From positions 3,687,501 through 3,751,500 of the forward strand of contig JAKNDB010000092.1 in the NCBI GenBank assembly GCA_024305405.1: a stretch of DNA of 64,000 bases, written 5' to 3'. Below are positions 26,937-37,864 of this stretch, in pieces; positions within the stretch are counted from its first letter, which is position 1, and every line of letters begins with the position of its first letter. This DNA comes from Dirofilaria immitis. Lineage: Eukaryota > Nematoda > Chromadorea > Rhabditida > Onchocercidae. A program made the translations under genes and the position numbers. Below the pieces are notes generated by a model. That model did not search any database. It was not told the origin of the DNA and saw nothing but the letters and a program-made list of their open reading frames with translations.

Positions 26937-27251
26937 AATATATTGAATGTAGAAAATGCCGAATCCGTCTTGCATTAGTTCAGGATATTATTTTTCTTCA
27001 CCAAAAACTAATTTTAGTAAATATCATATTGAAAAATTAAAATTTTATTTCATATTATGAGCTTTTTTCTTTAAGTGTAGATTTTTTCAATGAAAAAATT
27101 TAATTTTATTATAAATTTTAAATTTTCCAAAAACGCATATAAATTTTTTTGAAATTATTCTTTTCCTCCCTCTTTTTACAGTTTTAATCAGCTTGGATGG
27201 TTTTTATCTAATGCAGCAGGAAAGGTTAAAGGTCATTGTCCTTGGAAATAA
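26937..27251 (+). pseudogene. possible remnant of a zinc-binding domain
   Basis: Two short frames follow good acceptors. At 26,937-27,040, after TTTTCAG, a frame begins YIECRKCRIRLALVQD. At 27,182-27,251, after TTTTTACAG, a frame reads FNQLGWFLSNAAGKVKGHCP then WK and a stop. A CxxC pair followed by a W...GK...CP segment recalls the C-terminal zinc-binding domain of DUSP12/Yvh1-type phosphatases. The second zinc knuckle is missing, the phases of the two pieces do not fit, and no phosphatase domain (HCxxGxxR) is visible. I treat it as a possible decayed copy or chance. The family link is a guess from short motifs. Confidence 0.18.
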
Positions 27252-27643
27252 GGAAATGTTTTTAATACTTTCACCTGTTCTCAGCCTTTTTCTGACCATT
27301 AGAAATAATATTTTCTTGAAAGTAATAAATAATATGATTCTTATAAAAGCTTCTCTTTTATTTTTCGCGAAAATTTCGTTTACTGTTTTGGCAACATTTG
27401 CAAATACTTGTGCAATAGAGTAAGTGACGTACGTCTGACATATGTATACATAAAATATAACACGGTGACGTACATATATGTATGTACGTGTATGTATATA
27501 TATGTGTATATAAAATACCATTAATTATGAAAAGGAATATTCTATGAAAAATATTCAGCATAGGCAAGATATTACGTGTATCTACTCTATTTAAAGTAAA
27601 ATTTTTGAAAGATATTCGACATAAATATCGAACATCAGATAAC

Positions 27644-27664
27644 ATATATATATATATATATATC
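27644..27664. repeat. AT dinucleotide microsatellite
   Basis: About ten uninterrupted TA units in non-coding sequence. Confidence 0.85.
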
Positions 27665-30353
27665 TACAAGTATATGTTAAACACATTACGTGAAATTATT
27701 ATGAATTGTGAAAGAAAATCTTTTATAAAAAATATTCACCATAAATGATATATGACATTCGTGTATGTATATATAGACGAAAATATGATTAATTAATACA
27801 AGTATATTTTCCTTTATCTATCTATGTATACAAGATGGAATAATAATAATTGTATACGAAGTTTACATTATTAAAACTTATATTTGTTTATTTACTTTCA
27901 CAATCCTTCGTGCACTCAATAATTCTTATTGAAAATGTAAATAGATATTTGAATATTATTATATGCATGAGAAATATGAAAATTGTGAGAAATTTCCATT
28001 CTTCATCGCATTAAATCTTTCTTCTTTTTATTTTATTTTTTTGGATTAATAATAATTTCAAATAATATAGGTAGAAATAAATAAATGATAAATAACGAGA
28101 TTCGCCGAGAAAAATATTTTGATACAAATTAATATCACTATATATAGAAATATCACAAGATTAAGCATTTATTTAAAGAAATATTTGAAGAAATTCATCA
28201 AAAAAATTTATAAACTTTAGATTGAATTATTTGGAATTATTTTTTTGATGCATAATCAAAAGATCAAAGATCATTGCGTTGATCGAAGATGTAATTACTA
28301 TTTCAATTCAACAAACTGACTGGTATTGAAATTTCGAATATTACTTCGAGGAAAAATTGAAATAATAAATTCCTTTAAATTGAAAGCAGCGATCAAAGTG
28401 CTAGTGTGAAACAAACAGATAAACAAAGCAAATTAAACAAAGTTTTAATTTCATTTTAATTTAATATTTTGAGAAATTAAAACTCATTTATCATAAAAGG
28501 AATGATTAAAAATTATTAGCTATAAGCAATAAAATAAGAATGAAAAATAATAATTAAAAAGTTATGGAAATTTACCCTTACAATTTAATTTAACTAAATT
28601 TTAAAAAATTTTAAAGAAAATTTTTAAAATTTTAAATATCAATCAAAATTTATTTGCTTCGAATATAAATTTTAGTTTTTCTATTATCTAAAAATGTAAA
28701 AATATGCGAAATAATTGTTTTTAAGTTATTTCCCAACTAAAAAAAATTTTTGAATAAATTTTTTCCAAATTTGAGAGTTTTCATTAAAAAAAATTTTTTT
28801 GGAAAATAGAAGGAATAATTAATCAATTTGAATTGGCTTAATTTTCTTAATTTGGATGATTAAAAATAGCATATAACTTAATCGGATAAATAATATATTA
28901 TATACCTGATGATTCAGGCAATTATTGTTTATGCATTTTTCCTTATATATGCTCTTATATGTTATGTAAAAATTCGGTATGAAATAATTGCTTTCGTTAT
29001 TTAATAATTAAGTCGTCTGTTCTTTATTTTCCATAACCCAAATTCTAACTAATATGTTAATAAGTTGCATAATAATATAATAGCTCGATGTAGAATATAT
29101 CAAAGTTAATTAATATTACAATTATTCTAACAACAACATCAATAGTAATAACTTCATTGAAGAACATGAAGTTGATAAATTGAACTGAATAATATTGATA
29201 AGTAATTACACGTATTTATCATATACCTTTCATCAGTATATGCAACAAATATTTAAATTATTAATTCTTTCATCTTATCGTCCGTTCTCTTACACTCAGT
29301 ATGACTTTACTTGCCTGAGAGAAGAAAGAGATAAAAGGAGATAAGAGATTTTATTCATTGATTAATCATAATTCAGAGACAAAATTTTGTTATAGAAAGA
29401 AAGTATTTTGAGTGAAAAAAATATAAAATTGAAATTTATTGAATATAAAAAAATTTTATATAAAAATCGTGATACAATTTTTACATAAAATTTCAATTAA
29501 ATTATGTAAAAATTGTTTAATTTTCTAACAATAATTAATTATATTACTATCCCTTCCCTTTATTTTAAGAAATTATAGTTAAGAATTTATTCGAACTTTT
29601 TTCCAACACACTAATACTAATATAGTATTTGAATAAATCATGAGAATAATATTGAAAATAGCATGATACTATTCGCAGAAGTTATTCGATGGTGCAGTAT
29701 CAAAGTAAATGGAAATAAATTATAAATTTAGGAATTGCAATAGTGATTACCTGTTGTTAAATTATTGAATAATTAATATGATTACTTTTTATCAATTATA
29801 TCAAATTAATCACTGTTCTCTTTCTCTATACCATAACATTTTTAGCGTGAACAACTGTTCTCCAATTATTTGAAGTAAAAATTATTTCTTCGATTTTTCG
29901 ATGAGAAATTTTAATATACTTAGATTCATTTTATTTTTTTATAAACAAATCAAAATTATAGCTGAAATCAAAAGTTAGGGCTATGGACATCTTACTGTCT
30001 CTTCTATCTTTTTTCTTTCCAATTTTTACAGTAATAATATTTGTAGAAGGATTGCAAAAGTTTTTTAAAGCAAAATTAGGCGAAATTAATACAAATTCGA
30101 TCCACTTGCTTTCCTTACTTTTTTTAACTTCAATATTCTGAAATATTTTATCTTCTCATCCATATCTAATTTTATTTGCTTCTTTTTAGTGAAGAGAAGT
30201 TCAATGTTTTCTTTACTGTAAGCTTTACTGTTTTGGATCTCAGTATTCGTTCAGAAATAAACATTATTATCCTTGGGAATCTTGGTGTTTGCTTGAATGC
30301 AGAGACGTAATTGCTTCAAAATTATTTATTACATGTCCATTTTTCATCTAATT

Positions 30354-30551
30354 TCAAAGTAATATAGCTTTAATTTTTTGCCGATTTTTAAGTTGTTCAC
30401 CGAAACATAGCCCGGAATATTGACAAATAAAGTCATTGTGTGCTCTTACATCGATGAAAATACTTCCATCCAATTGGAAAACATTTGATGGCTCTTCAAT
30501 AATTGTAATACAATCATAACAAGAGCTAAGGTCAACATTTTCAGATAAATT
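30354..30551 (-). CDS. ambiguous coding exon: secreted-protein start or Cys-rich exon
   Basis: Two minus-strand frames are open here and both look protein-like. Frame A starts ATG at 30,538 and reads MLTLALVMIVLQLLKSHQ, a good signal peptide, then a donor CGAT|GTAAGAG. It sits 16 bases downstream of an ATTTCAG acceptor and a T10 run. In phase, a second exon after TTTTGAAG near 30,309 would give a basic product of about 75 residues. Frame B spans the whole segment with four Cys (SSCYDC then FICQYSGLC) and a stop at 30,354. It could be a 3' exon entered at the CTTAG near 30,520. The protease ends 0.36 kb upstream on the same strand, so Frame B could be a C-terminal extension of it, but the phases do not match. 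No family is recognised. Confidence 0.35.
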   Translation of the reverse strand, partial: NLSENVDLSSCYDCITIIEEPSNVFQLDGSIFIDVRAHNDFICQYSGLCFGEQLKNRQKIKAILL

Positions 30552-30696
30552 TTAAAAAAAAAACTGAAATTTAAGTAAGTTCTTAAAAGAGCTTTTAATC
30601 AGACTTTACATACTTTTTTGAAAAAGCGCGGTAATAATAATAATAATAACAATAATAATAATAATAATTATTATTATTATTAATAATAATAATAAT

Positions 30697-30921
30697 TATT
30701 TATTAATCAAAGTATTTATTAATTTTTAATTTTAGTAATTCTTTAATTTTTTAGTAATTATTAATTATTAATATTATTAATTATTATTATTAATTATTAA
30801 TGATAATAATAATAATTATTATTATTATTAAAATTAAAACATTAAAAAGGAATTACTAAAATTAAAAATTTTTACTAAAATTAAAAATTAATAAATACTG
30901 TGTATTTATTAATCAAAGTAT
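30697..30921. repeat. long imperfect palindrome flanked by a 19-bp direct repeat
   Basis: The 19 bases TATTTATTAATCAAAGTAT occur at 30,697-30,715 and again at 30,903-30,921. Between them, 30,712-30,738 pairs as reverse complement with 30,872-30,898, enclosing ATT/AAT blocks that also pair with each other. The right-hand copy contains the stop codon and final codons of the protease gene. This may be a decayed insertion that duplicated the gene's 3' end, or a hairpin grown from a microsatellite. Confidence 0.75.
30905..30910 (-). terminator. AATAAA overlapping the protease stop codon
   Basis: On the minus strand the last codons run GAT TAA TAAA, so the canonical poly(A) signal AATAAA begins inside the stop codon. 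If used, the 3' UTR would be only about 15-25 bases, and the cleavage region would fall in the adjacent palindrome. Confidence 0.4.
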
Positions 30922-33900
30922 GCGACTAAAGAAAACATATAATTATTTCGAACTTTTTGAAAATAATTTGTAGTTAAAATACCTTTTCTTAAATTAATTG
31001 CCATATTAATCATTCTACAATCAGTTCCAGCAGAAGCAATTCCAACAATATTCCATGATCCATTTACGGCTTTAAACATTAATCCAGAACCACTATCACC
31101 CTATTTGGTAAATAATTTCTTCAAATAAATTCTGTGAAATTTTTTATATAAAATTTGATTTTTCGAAATTTCAAATTTAGAAAAATTTTGGCAATAAAAT
31201 TTTTGGTTCTTTTGCAATGATTTGTATAACTTTCATTTAAATTAAAAAAATAAATAAATAAAAGAAGAAATTTTGGAATATATTCTATGCTTATGGAATG
31301 CTTATTTTGGTTTCGTCTAAATTTTAAAATTTTGAAAAAATAAAAATTTTAAAATGTATTATATATTTACGGAGCACATATTTGATTTTTGCATTTCGGA
31401 TGTACAAATCTGATCCTGAGGAATTGACTTTTCTTGAATACACGCTATACGCGTTACGTTTATTTTTGCCAATGACGTTACCTTTTTCATTCGTGTTGCT
31501 GTAAAAAGACGCATTCATACAAACTAAAAATTTTAGTAGCAAACTAAAGATATTTTTAAAAATTTTTAAAAATATTATTTAAAATCCTATTAAATTTTCA
31601 AGAAATAATTATATATTTAATGAAATTTAAAGACGATAACTTATTGGTGGAAAATTCGCTAATTATTTTGAACATTTGAATTATTAGAGTAAAATTTTAG
31701 TAATTTAAAACCTACGATCTGAACCTCTTGAGTACAATATAAAAGTATTCGGTATAATATCGTATGATTGTGCGACGCATGCAACGGCATTAAGTGGCAC
31801 CGAAAATGTAATAATACTTTTTTGAAGAAAATTTAAAAAAGGAATTTAGACAAACTCATAAAAATTAATTTAAAAAATCAATTAACCATTCTTAATCTAG
31901 TAATAACAATAGCAATATCATTATGTAGACACGGTCCCGAAAGATAATTAGCTGGAATTATTATCTGCAATAACATCAAGATGATGTATAAAATGTGTCA
32001 AAAATTTGCATATATATTGTTAGATTTGCTTTTTATCATATCACAACCAATTACAAATAAATGTTTATCCATTTAACGAAAATGTAAACTAAACTTTTTC
32101 AATTTTTTTAATCTTAATGCAAGGATATATCAAATTGTTCATATCGATTATAATTGAAAAAATAGTTTAAACTAAATTTGGAGCAATTTTAATTTATCAT
32201 TAATTTTATTCAAAAAATGATTTTAATTTTTAGTATAATAATCGATTTTAAAACAACTAAAAAAATTTTGGTATAGCATTTGATTAATTATTGATTAATA
32301 TTAAATTATAATTTAATTTCTGAATAACGCATGTAAAATAACGACTACATTTTGGGCGTATATTGATCGTGCCATTTGTTGAAACTTTGAACAGGTATCC
32401 TTAGCAAATGGTAAACAACCACCGCCGTAATATACCTTCCACTTTCGAGCAGAAAATATTTCAGATACAGTTCCTCTGAATATTAATGAAAAACATTTAT
32501 CACTTCTTCAATAATTTAGAAAAGTTCATCAGTTTTTCGACATCAATACAGTAACTAATTTAATCATTTCATATCAGGTAATCAAGAATATAACTGAAAG
32601 TACAAAAATAAAATTAAGTAGTATCTGTTCTGTAAAATTTTACTGAACAACATCATAGCAATTTCATTTTTTTAGTATTTAGTAATTTCAAACTTTCCAA
32701 AGATACAATAAGTATTTCTTCATTTTTTCCAAACTTCTTTTAATAACTAGTAATTTCATATCTTCCAAAATTTCAGGTAAATAAGACGATTTATGCAAAT
32801 AATGAAATTAATGAATATACCGTTCACAATCTTTGTTGATAAAACAATGAGCAGCTGTTAAGATATGTCTGTCTGATATCATTGTTCCTGCACAACTTGA
32901 TGAAATTCCTCAAATTTGTTATTTCAATTTCATTTGCTATAATAATTAAGAAGGAAAGAAAGTCATATGAGAATTTGTTGAATTTAATATTCTTATTAAA
33001 TAAATATTTCAAATGAAAATAAAACTTTTACAAGTTTTATTTTAATAAATAAATCTATTAGGATATATTTTAAAGTTTGAACTTTAAAATATTAAAAAAG
33101 TTAAAAAAATAAAAATAATGAATGCATATATTAACAATTTAAAGAAATGATTATTTATCAATTAATGAAGGAAGAGAAAATTTTATATAATTTATTTCAT
33201 CGATTGTTAAACAAAACTTCCAAGAATTTTTCTTTCAGTTGGCTTTTACCTTAGTGAATTTTTATAAATCATATGCAGAATAATAATTTATTAACATGCA
33301 GATTGCAAACTGCAACTGCATGTTAATAAATATCAGAATTTATTTAAGAATGAATTTTACCACGTTTTCTATATTGTAAATGAACCGCAAATGGCGCTTC
33401 AATTTGTTTCACGTTTATACCACCCATTAAAAAACGTGGCATATTATTCGTTTGATTATTTCGTATCGTAGAGCGTTCAACACGTTGATTTGCGTAAAAT
33501 TAATTTAATGAAGCGCATAAATATTTGTTTATTCAATTATATTTATTTAATAAATATTGAACAAAAGTTTTAACAAGTAATTGAATTAATATTATTTTGC
33601 TCATTTTTCATTTAAACCACTATTTTATTGATTTATCAAATTCCTATTAAATCCCTCCATGCCAATCATATAAATATCATATATGAACGTAATCTATTCT
33701 TTGACATATGTTTTTCATTTTGTTAAATTAAATCAATTTTTCATCTATGCTGAAAGTAATTTAAAGTTACGTGAAGTATATAAATTTGAAATAAGTAAGG
33801 TTATATTTAAGGCAAAATTTTTTAACAGACGTACGTGTAGGATTCACGTTAAAATGATTGTCGCCATTACTGCGGCATCTATTCCATAATTTATTAACTT

Positions 33901-33980
33901 CAATTGAAGTCAAGCGTGCTAACAATTCCATTGTTTCATCAGCAAATAATACCGTAACGCAAACCCATATATATATTATT
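30909..33980 (-). CDS. S1-family serine protease, secreted (splicing partly broken)
   Basis: Eight exons read on the minus strand: 33,835-33,980; 33,361-33,492; 32,821-32,908; 32,349-32,475; 31,887-31,964; 31,716-31,800; 31,371-31,498; 30,909-31,100. All phases match and give about 324 residues. The first exon carries a signal-like core (WVCVTVLFADE). No in-frame ATG precedes it, so the start lies in an unseen 5' exon, consistent with the TTTTTTAG just upstream. Domain landmarks in order are the activation site PRFLMGG, the catalytic His in HILTAAHC, the catalytic Asp in NDIAIV, and the catalytic Ser in MCSGDSGSG. The residue at the S1-pocket 189 position is Asn, not Asp, so trypsin-like specificity is not expected. 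Two of seven introns end in CG instead of AG (33,493-33,494 and 31,801-31,802). It is probably exported. Its substrate is unknown. Confidence 0.9.
33286..33331. ncRNA. 46-nt intronic hairpin, 21 base pairs
   Basis: The arms 33,286-33,301 and 33,316-33,331 pair perfectly over 16 bp. Inside, TTGCA (33,303-33,307) pairs with TGCAA (33,311-33,315) around an AAC loop, leaving one bulged A. It lies inside the second intron of the protease gene. It is shorter than a usual nematode pre-miRNA (about 60 nt), so it may instead be a small palindromic element. Designation as ncRNA is tentative. Confidence 0.35.
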
Positions 33981-35740
33981 CTAAAAAATTTTATTAATTT
34001 AATTAAAATAAATTTTACATTGTAATCTACTTTGATTTACTTAGTCACGAAGTTTGAAAACTTTAGACCATTTTAATTAGATTTCTTTTACGCTGTTAAT
34101 TTCTTCTGATTAGTTCAAAATTTCGAACTTTATTTCGAGTTTTATTCGTTTTAAGTTATATTTTCATTCCATCCATTTATTAGCATATAAAAATTGGAAA
34201 TTTTGCAACGATTTTATGCTATTAATTTATATTAATTAATATAATTTCGACATTTGAAAATCTTACTAATTTGATTATATTAAACTTCGTGTCACTAATT
34301 TTTTACAAATTATTTAATTACAAAGTTTTAAAAGTATCTCGGAATTTGTTCATTTTAAATTATATTTCCATTTTCAATTATATTTCCATTTCATTTTATT
34401 TAAATAAGCTAATTGGATTAACTGAAATTAAAAAGAACGTAAAACTGAATATATAGTATTCTAAGAAGTTCTTTTCGTTTCAATGAAATAAATTTATATT
34501 CTATGATGTTATATTAAATGTATGCATAATTGCAAAATAAAAACGAGTGACAAATAAATAAAAGGGAAATTATCATCATATCTCGATTTCATTCAGGCTG
34601 GATTTTCCGAAAAATAAACTTGCAAAAAAGGTAAACAAAAGAAATTAGAAGAAGTTAGTTCTTATTTTTGTGTTCTGCTATCACTTTAATAATAAGATTT
34701 GAATCTACCAAAAACATTACAAAATAAATCAAACATATTTGAAAAAGCAAAAATACTAAATTTATTGATTATAAGTTTTGTTTTCAATAATCGCTCATAC
34801 ATGAAAGAAACAATGAACAATTAAGAAATTTAACAATTCATTAGTATCTGGCAAATTAAAAGATATAACCTAAACATACCTGCAATTCATTGCTATTGAT
34901 AGATGACAAAATTTAAGCAAAAATATCTTTCAAAATCATCTTTTAACAATTTATATCATAACGATTTTTTTAATAACGATATATTCTCATAAAAAATAGC
35001 AGTTTCTGTATATTTTATATAAAATTTACATAAATAAAATTTAAAATTATGCAGAAAAATTGGAATTGTCGGCATCAATCTTTGATAAAAAGATGAAAAA
35101 TATTTTTTTAATGTTTTAGTATTTCTCGATTGTATTAAAATACAATATGAAAACATTTCGAATTTTCGATTTTATTTCTGAAATATTTATTTGGCCAAAT
35201 ATTAATAGATAATATGATAATATTTATTTTGCATTCAACAATAATTAACTTGTTTATCAATTAAATGGCAATAATTGATGAAATTGCTGATTATCAAGAC
35301 TTTTTATAAATATCAATTATTACGATGCCTTTTAATTATAGTATTTATTATAATTGTAATCAAAAGTTACCAATTTATCAGAATAAAAGACCAATTAATC
35401 AATTGCTTATTAATCACAAAGCAATATTTTTCATAATCATTGATGCATTTTTGTTTTCCCTGTTATTTTTTTAGTTTATCATTTTTTGTTCAATTAATTT
35501 TACATATAATTCATGTAAACTGACCAAGTTGTTAATAATAACCAATACTTAATCTTTATATTAACTATATCATTATTATCTATCACCATTAGATTAAAAA
35601 TTATATTCATGAAAGCAAGCAAAGCCCTGTGATGATAAATCGTTTAGAAATTTTAATAAGATAAGAAAATATTTAAATAAATGATGAAATTTACATGTTA
35701 AAATTGAAATTTTCATAAAATCATCAATACTCAAGCAAGA
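33981..35740. other. intergenic, divergent 5' regions
   Basis: Nothing coding could be supported. The stretch must contain the missing first exon and promoter of the protease (minus strand) and the upstream region of the SH2-like gene (plus strand). A 61-codon and a 66-codon open frame here are AT-driven and not credible. Confidence 0.5.
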
Positions 35741-37864
35741 ATGTCATTGAGACATGTTATAAGGTGGTGCGGTATACGCTTGACATTAGAATGATTAAAT
35801 CAACAAGGAAAAATAAACAGAGAAGAAAGTTCGTAATTTAGATTAATTAATTAATTATAGAGAATTTAGATATTTCAATTTTTTTCTTTTGCTTTGTTAC
35901 TTCAACTAAATGCGATTTTTTCGAATTTCTTAATACAAAAATAAGTGGAAATTTTGGTTATATTAAATAATTTGAAATTGCAAATTTAATTAGTTCAGAA
36001 ATTTGATATAATTTCGGCTAGACATGTGGTATAAGATATCAATCATAATTTCTCGAACAGTATATATATTTAAATGCAAGACAACTGATTTAAAAATTTG
36101 ATCAAAATTAATCTAGTAGTGCACATAATTTAAAGAATTAGTCGATTTTTATCTCAAAATTATTTTTCCTATTGATTGAAGTGAACGAAATATCAATACT
36201 TTTAATGCTATCAACAATTATTATCAAAATTCGAAACGCCAACATGCTTCGATAAATGCTGAACAAATAATTCACAATGCAAAATCGTCCGATTGTATTA
36301 CAATTCTTTTAATTTTTTTAAAAAAATAAAAGAAAAAACAGATTAAACTTGAAATTTTTTTCTATTGTATTTTATTAACAAAAATTTAAGTTAAACGACC
36401 AAAAGTTACGCCACCAATATTAAATAAATTTATTAAATGGCGATATATTGGTGTTTGTACAAAATATGAAGCCGAATCATTTGTTTATCATTTAACCGAA
36501 TTTCGACTTTACCATCAATGGGATAGATCTGTAAAATTTGAATTTATCTATACATCATTTTAACAGCAGCATAATTTATCTAAATTTGAAATAATTTTAC
36601 TTCACACTATTTATTTATCAAAATTTTCCAACATATAAATTCCATTCATCTCATCAAACATATATATATATATATATATATTAATTTTAGATCAAAATAG
36701 TCATACTAAATAAATTTGAAGTGAAATATAAATCAAAGTATGAATTATTTCAATAGAAATTGGACATACAAATTATTTAAAATATAAATTGGGCAAAGTT
36801 CAGAAAAATTTTTTCAATAGAATTATTTCATTTATTACTAAAAATTATAAAGTATAAAAATTATAAAGTTAATATCAACTTAATAATTTCGTTTATGAAT
36901 ACTTCGTATTTTAAATTAAAATCCGCTGCAATTTTATAAACTAAGATATTTATTATTTATTAAAAGCTCAAAATTGATTTTAATTAGAACTGCTTGAGGA
37001 TTTTAAAACTGAACTTGGTTTATACGATCACCTTCCTTGTTTCGGTTTCAATTTTTCAAAAGTATTTGATTGTACTTTTTATAGTAGAGCAGAAACTGTA
37101 AATGTCAAATATCGATTAAATAATAACGGTTATATTCTAAATTAAAGAATCAAATTGAATTAAAAAATTGGATCGAATGAACCAGAATTTCAGATAAACT
37201 TAGATGATATTGATCATCTACCACTTACGATAATATATCGCTCATCGGCTGGTGATCATTTCCATTGGCTTGTCCGAACAATGGGTGAAATAATTGAAAA
37301 TAAGTACGAATCAATCGTTTATCTAATCAATTTGAACTTTTTGAATTATTTTTCCTCATAAACATTTTAGCAAATTAATTAGTTTCTTTGAAATTAAATT
37401 TAGATAGAGATTTATTTTGATTGAAAAATTCAAATTATTAAGATTGATGTAATTAAAATGGTTGCGAAAATTTAAGCATCCATCTATTTAGGTTAATTCC
37501 ATACATGAATCTAATTTAATCTTTTCATTGTAGTATATCTATCAGCAATCTTTCTAAATACGCTTTGTAAAAAGGAAGTTCACTCTACTTCTTAATCCTT
37601 GACTTTTTAAACAAAGTATTTACAAGATTTTAAGATTTCCGCTGATTGATTGCTTCCTATCGTTATTTATCAAAAACAACGTCATTCTGTCAAAGTGTTA
37701 TTTTGAAAATTTTCAGTGATACGAAACGGAAAGAATACAAAATTCGAAGCTACTACATCGAACATAGTGGGCCGTTGTTGCCTACTTTAAACGAGCTTAT
37801 CAAATGTTATGAAAATCGTACATACAATAGATATGGTCATGTCGATGTATTTCGCTTACCGTGA
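35741..37864 (+). CDS. small divergent SH2-like protein
   Basis: Five exons are proposed: 35,741-35,771 (tentative, ATG), 36,391-36,530, 36,999-37,097, 37,194-37,303, and 37,717-37,864 (TGA). Phases fit throughout and give 175 residues. The exon 3 acceptor is chosen at TTGAG|GAT to keep frame, since the nearer ATTAG at 36,988 does not fit. SH2-like features in order are KWRYIGVCTKYEAESF (the W.xG...AE helix entry); TIIYRSSAGDHF, matching the FLVR...G.Y strand with its phosphotyrosine-binding Arg; and YKIRSYYIEHS then LPTLNELIKCY, matching the late SH2 strand and TL.EL..Y helix. About 55 residues sit between helix A and the FLVR strand, far more than usual. No kinase or other domain accompanies it. 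The SH2 assignment is from pattern only. If wrong, this is still a real multi-exon protein. Confidence 0.55.
36659..36682. repeat. AT dinucleotide microsatellite
   Basis: About eleven TA units in an intron of the SH2-like gene. Confidence 0.85.

Larger units (their letters stand above)
25616..30353. other. intergenic stretch with repeats and weak ORF fragments
   Basis: Apart from the triplicated 34-bp repeat and the zinc-finger-like fragments listed separately, I see nothing convincing here. A short open frame starts at 26,064 directly after a TTTTCAG acceptor and encodes 38 residues (beginning MYHSEPMLHLYAYE). It could be a stray exon, but nothing ties it to a neighbour. The overlapping 76- and 105-codon open frames around 27,200-27,520 are on opposite strands and look like chance. 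Confidence 0.45.

Noticed and set aside
27204..27645. Minus-strand frames of 95-105 codons
   Set aside because: Built largely from TATG/ATGT repeats (Ile-His-Tyr-Thr runs), and they overlap plus-strand fragments with better splice context.
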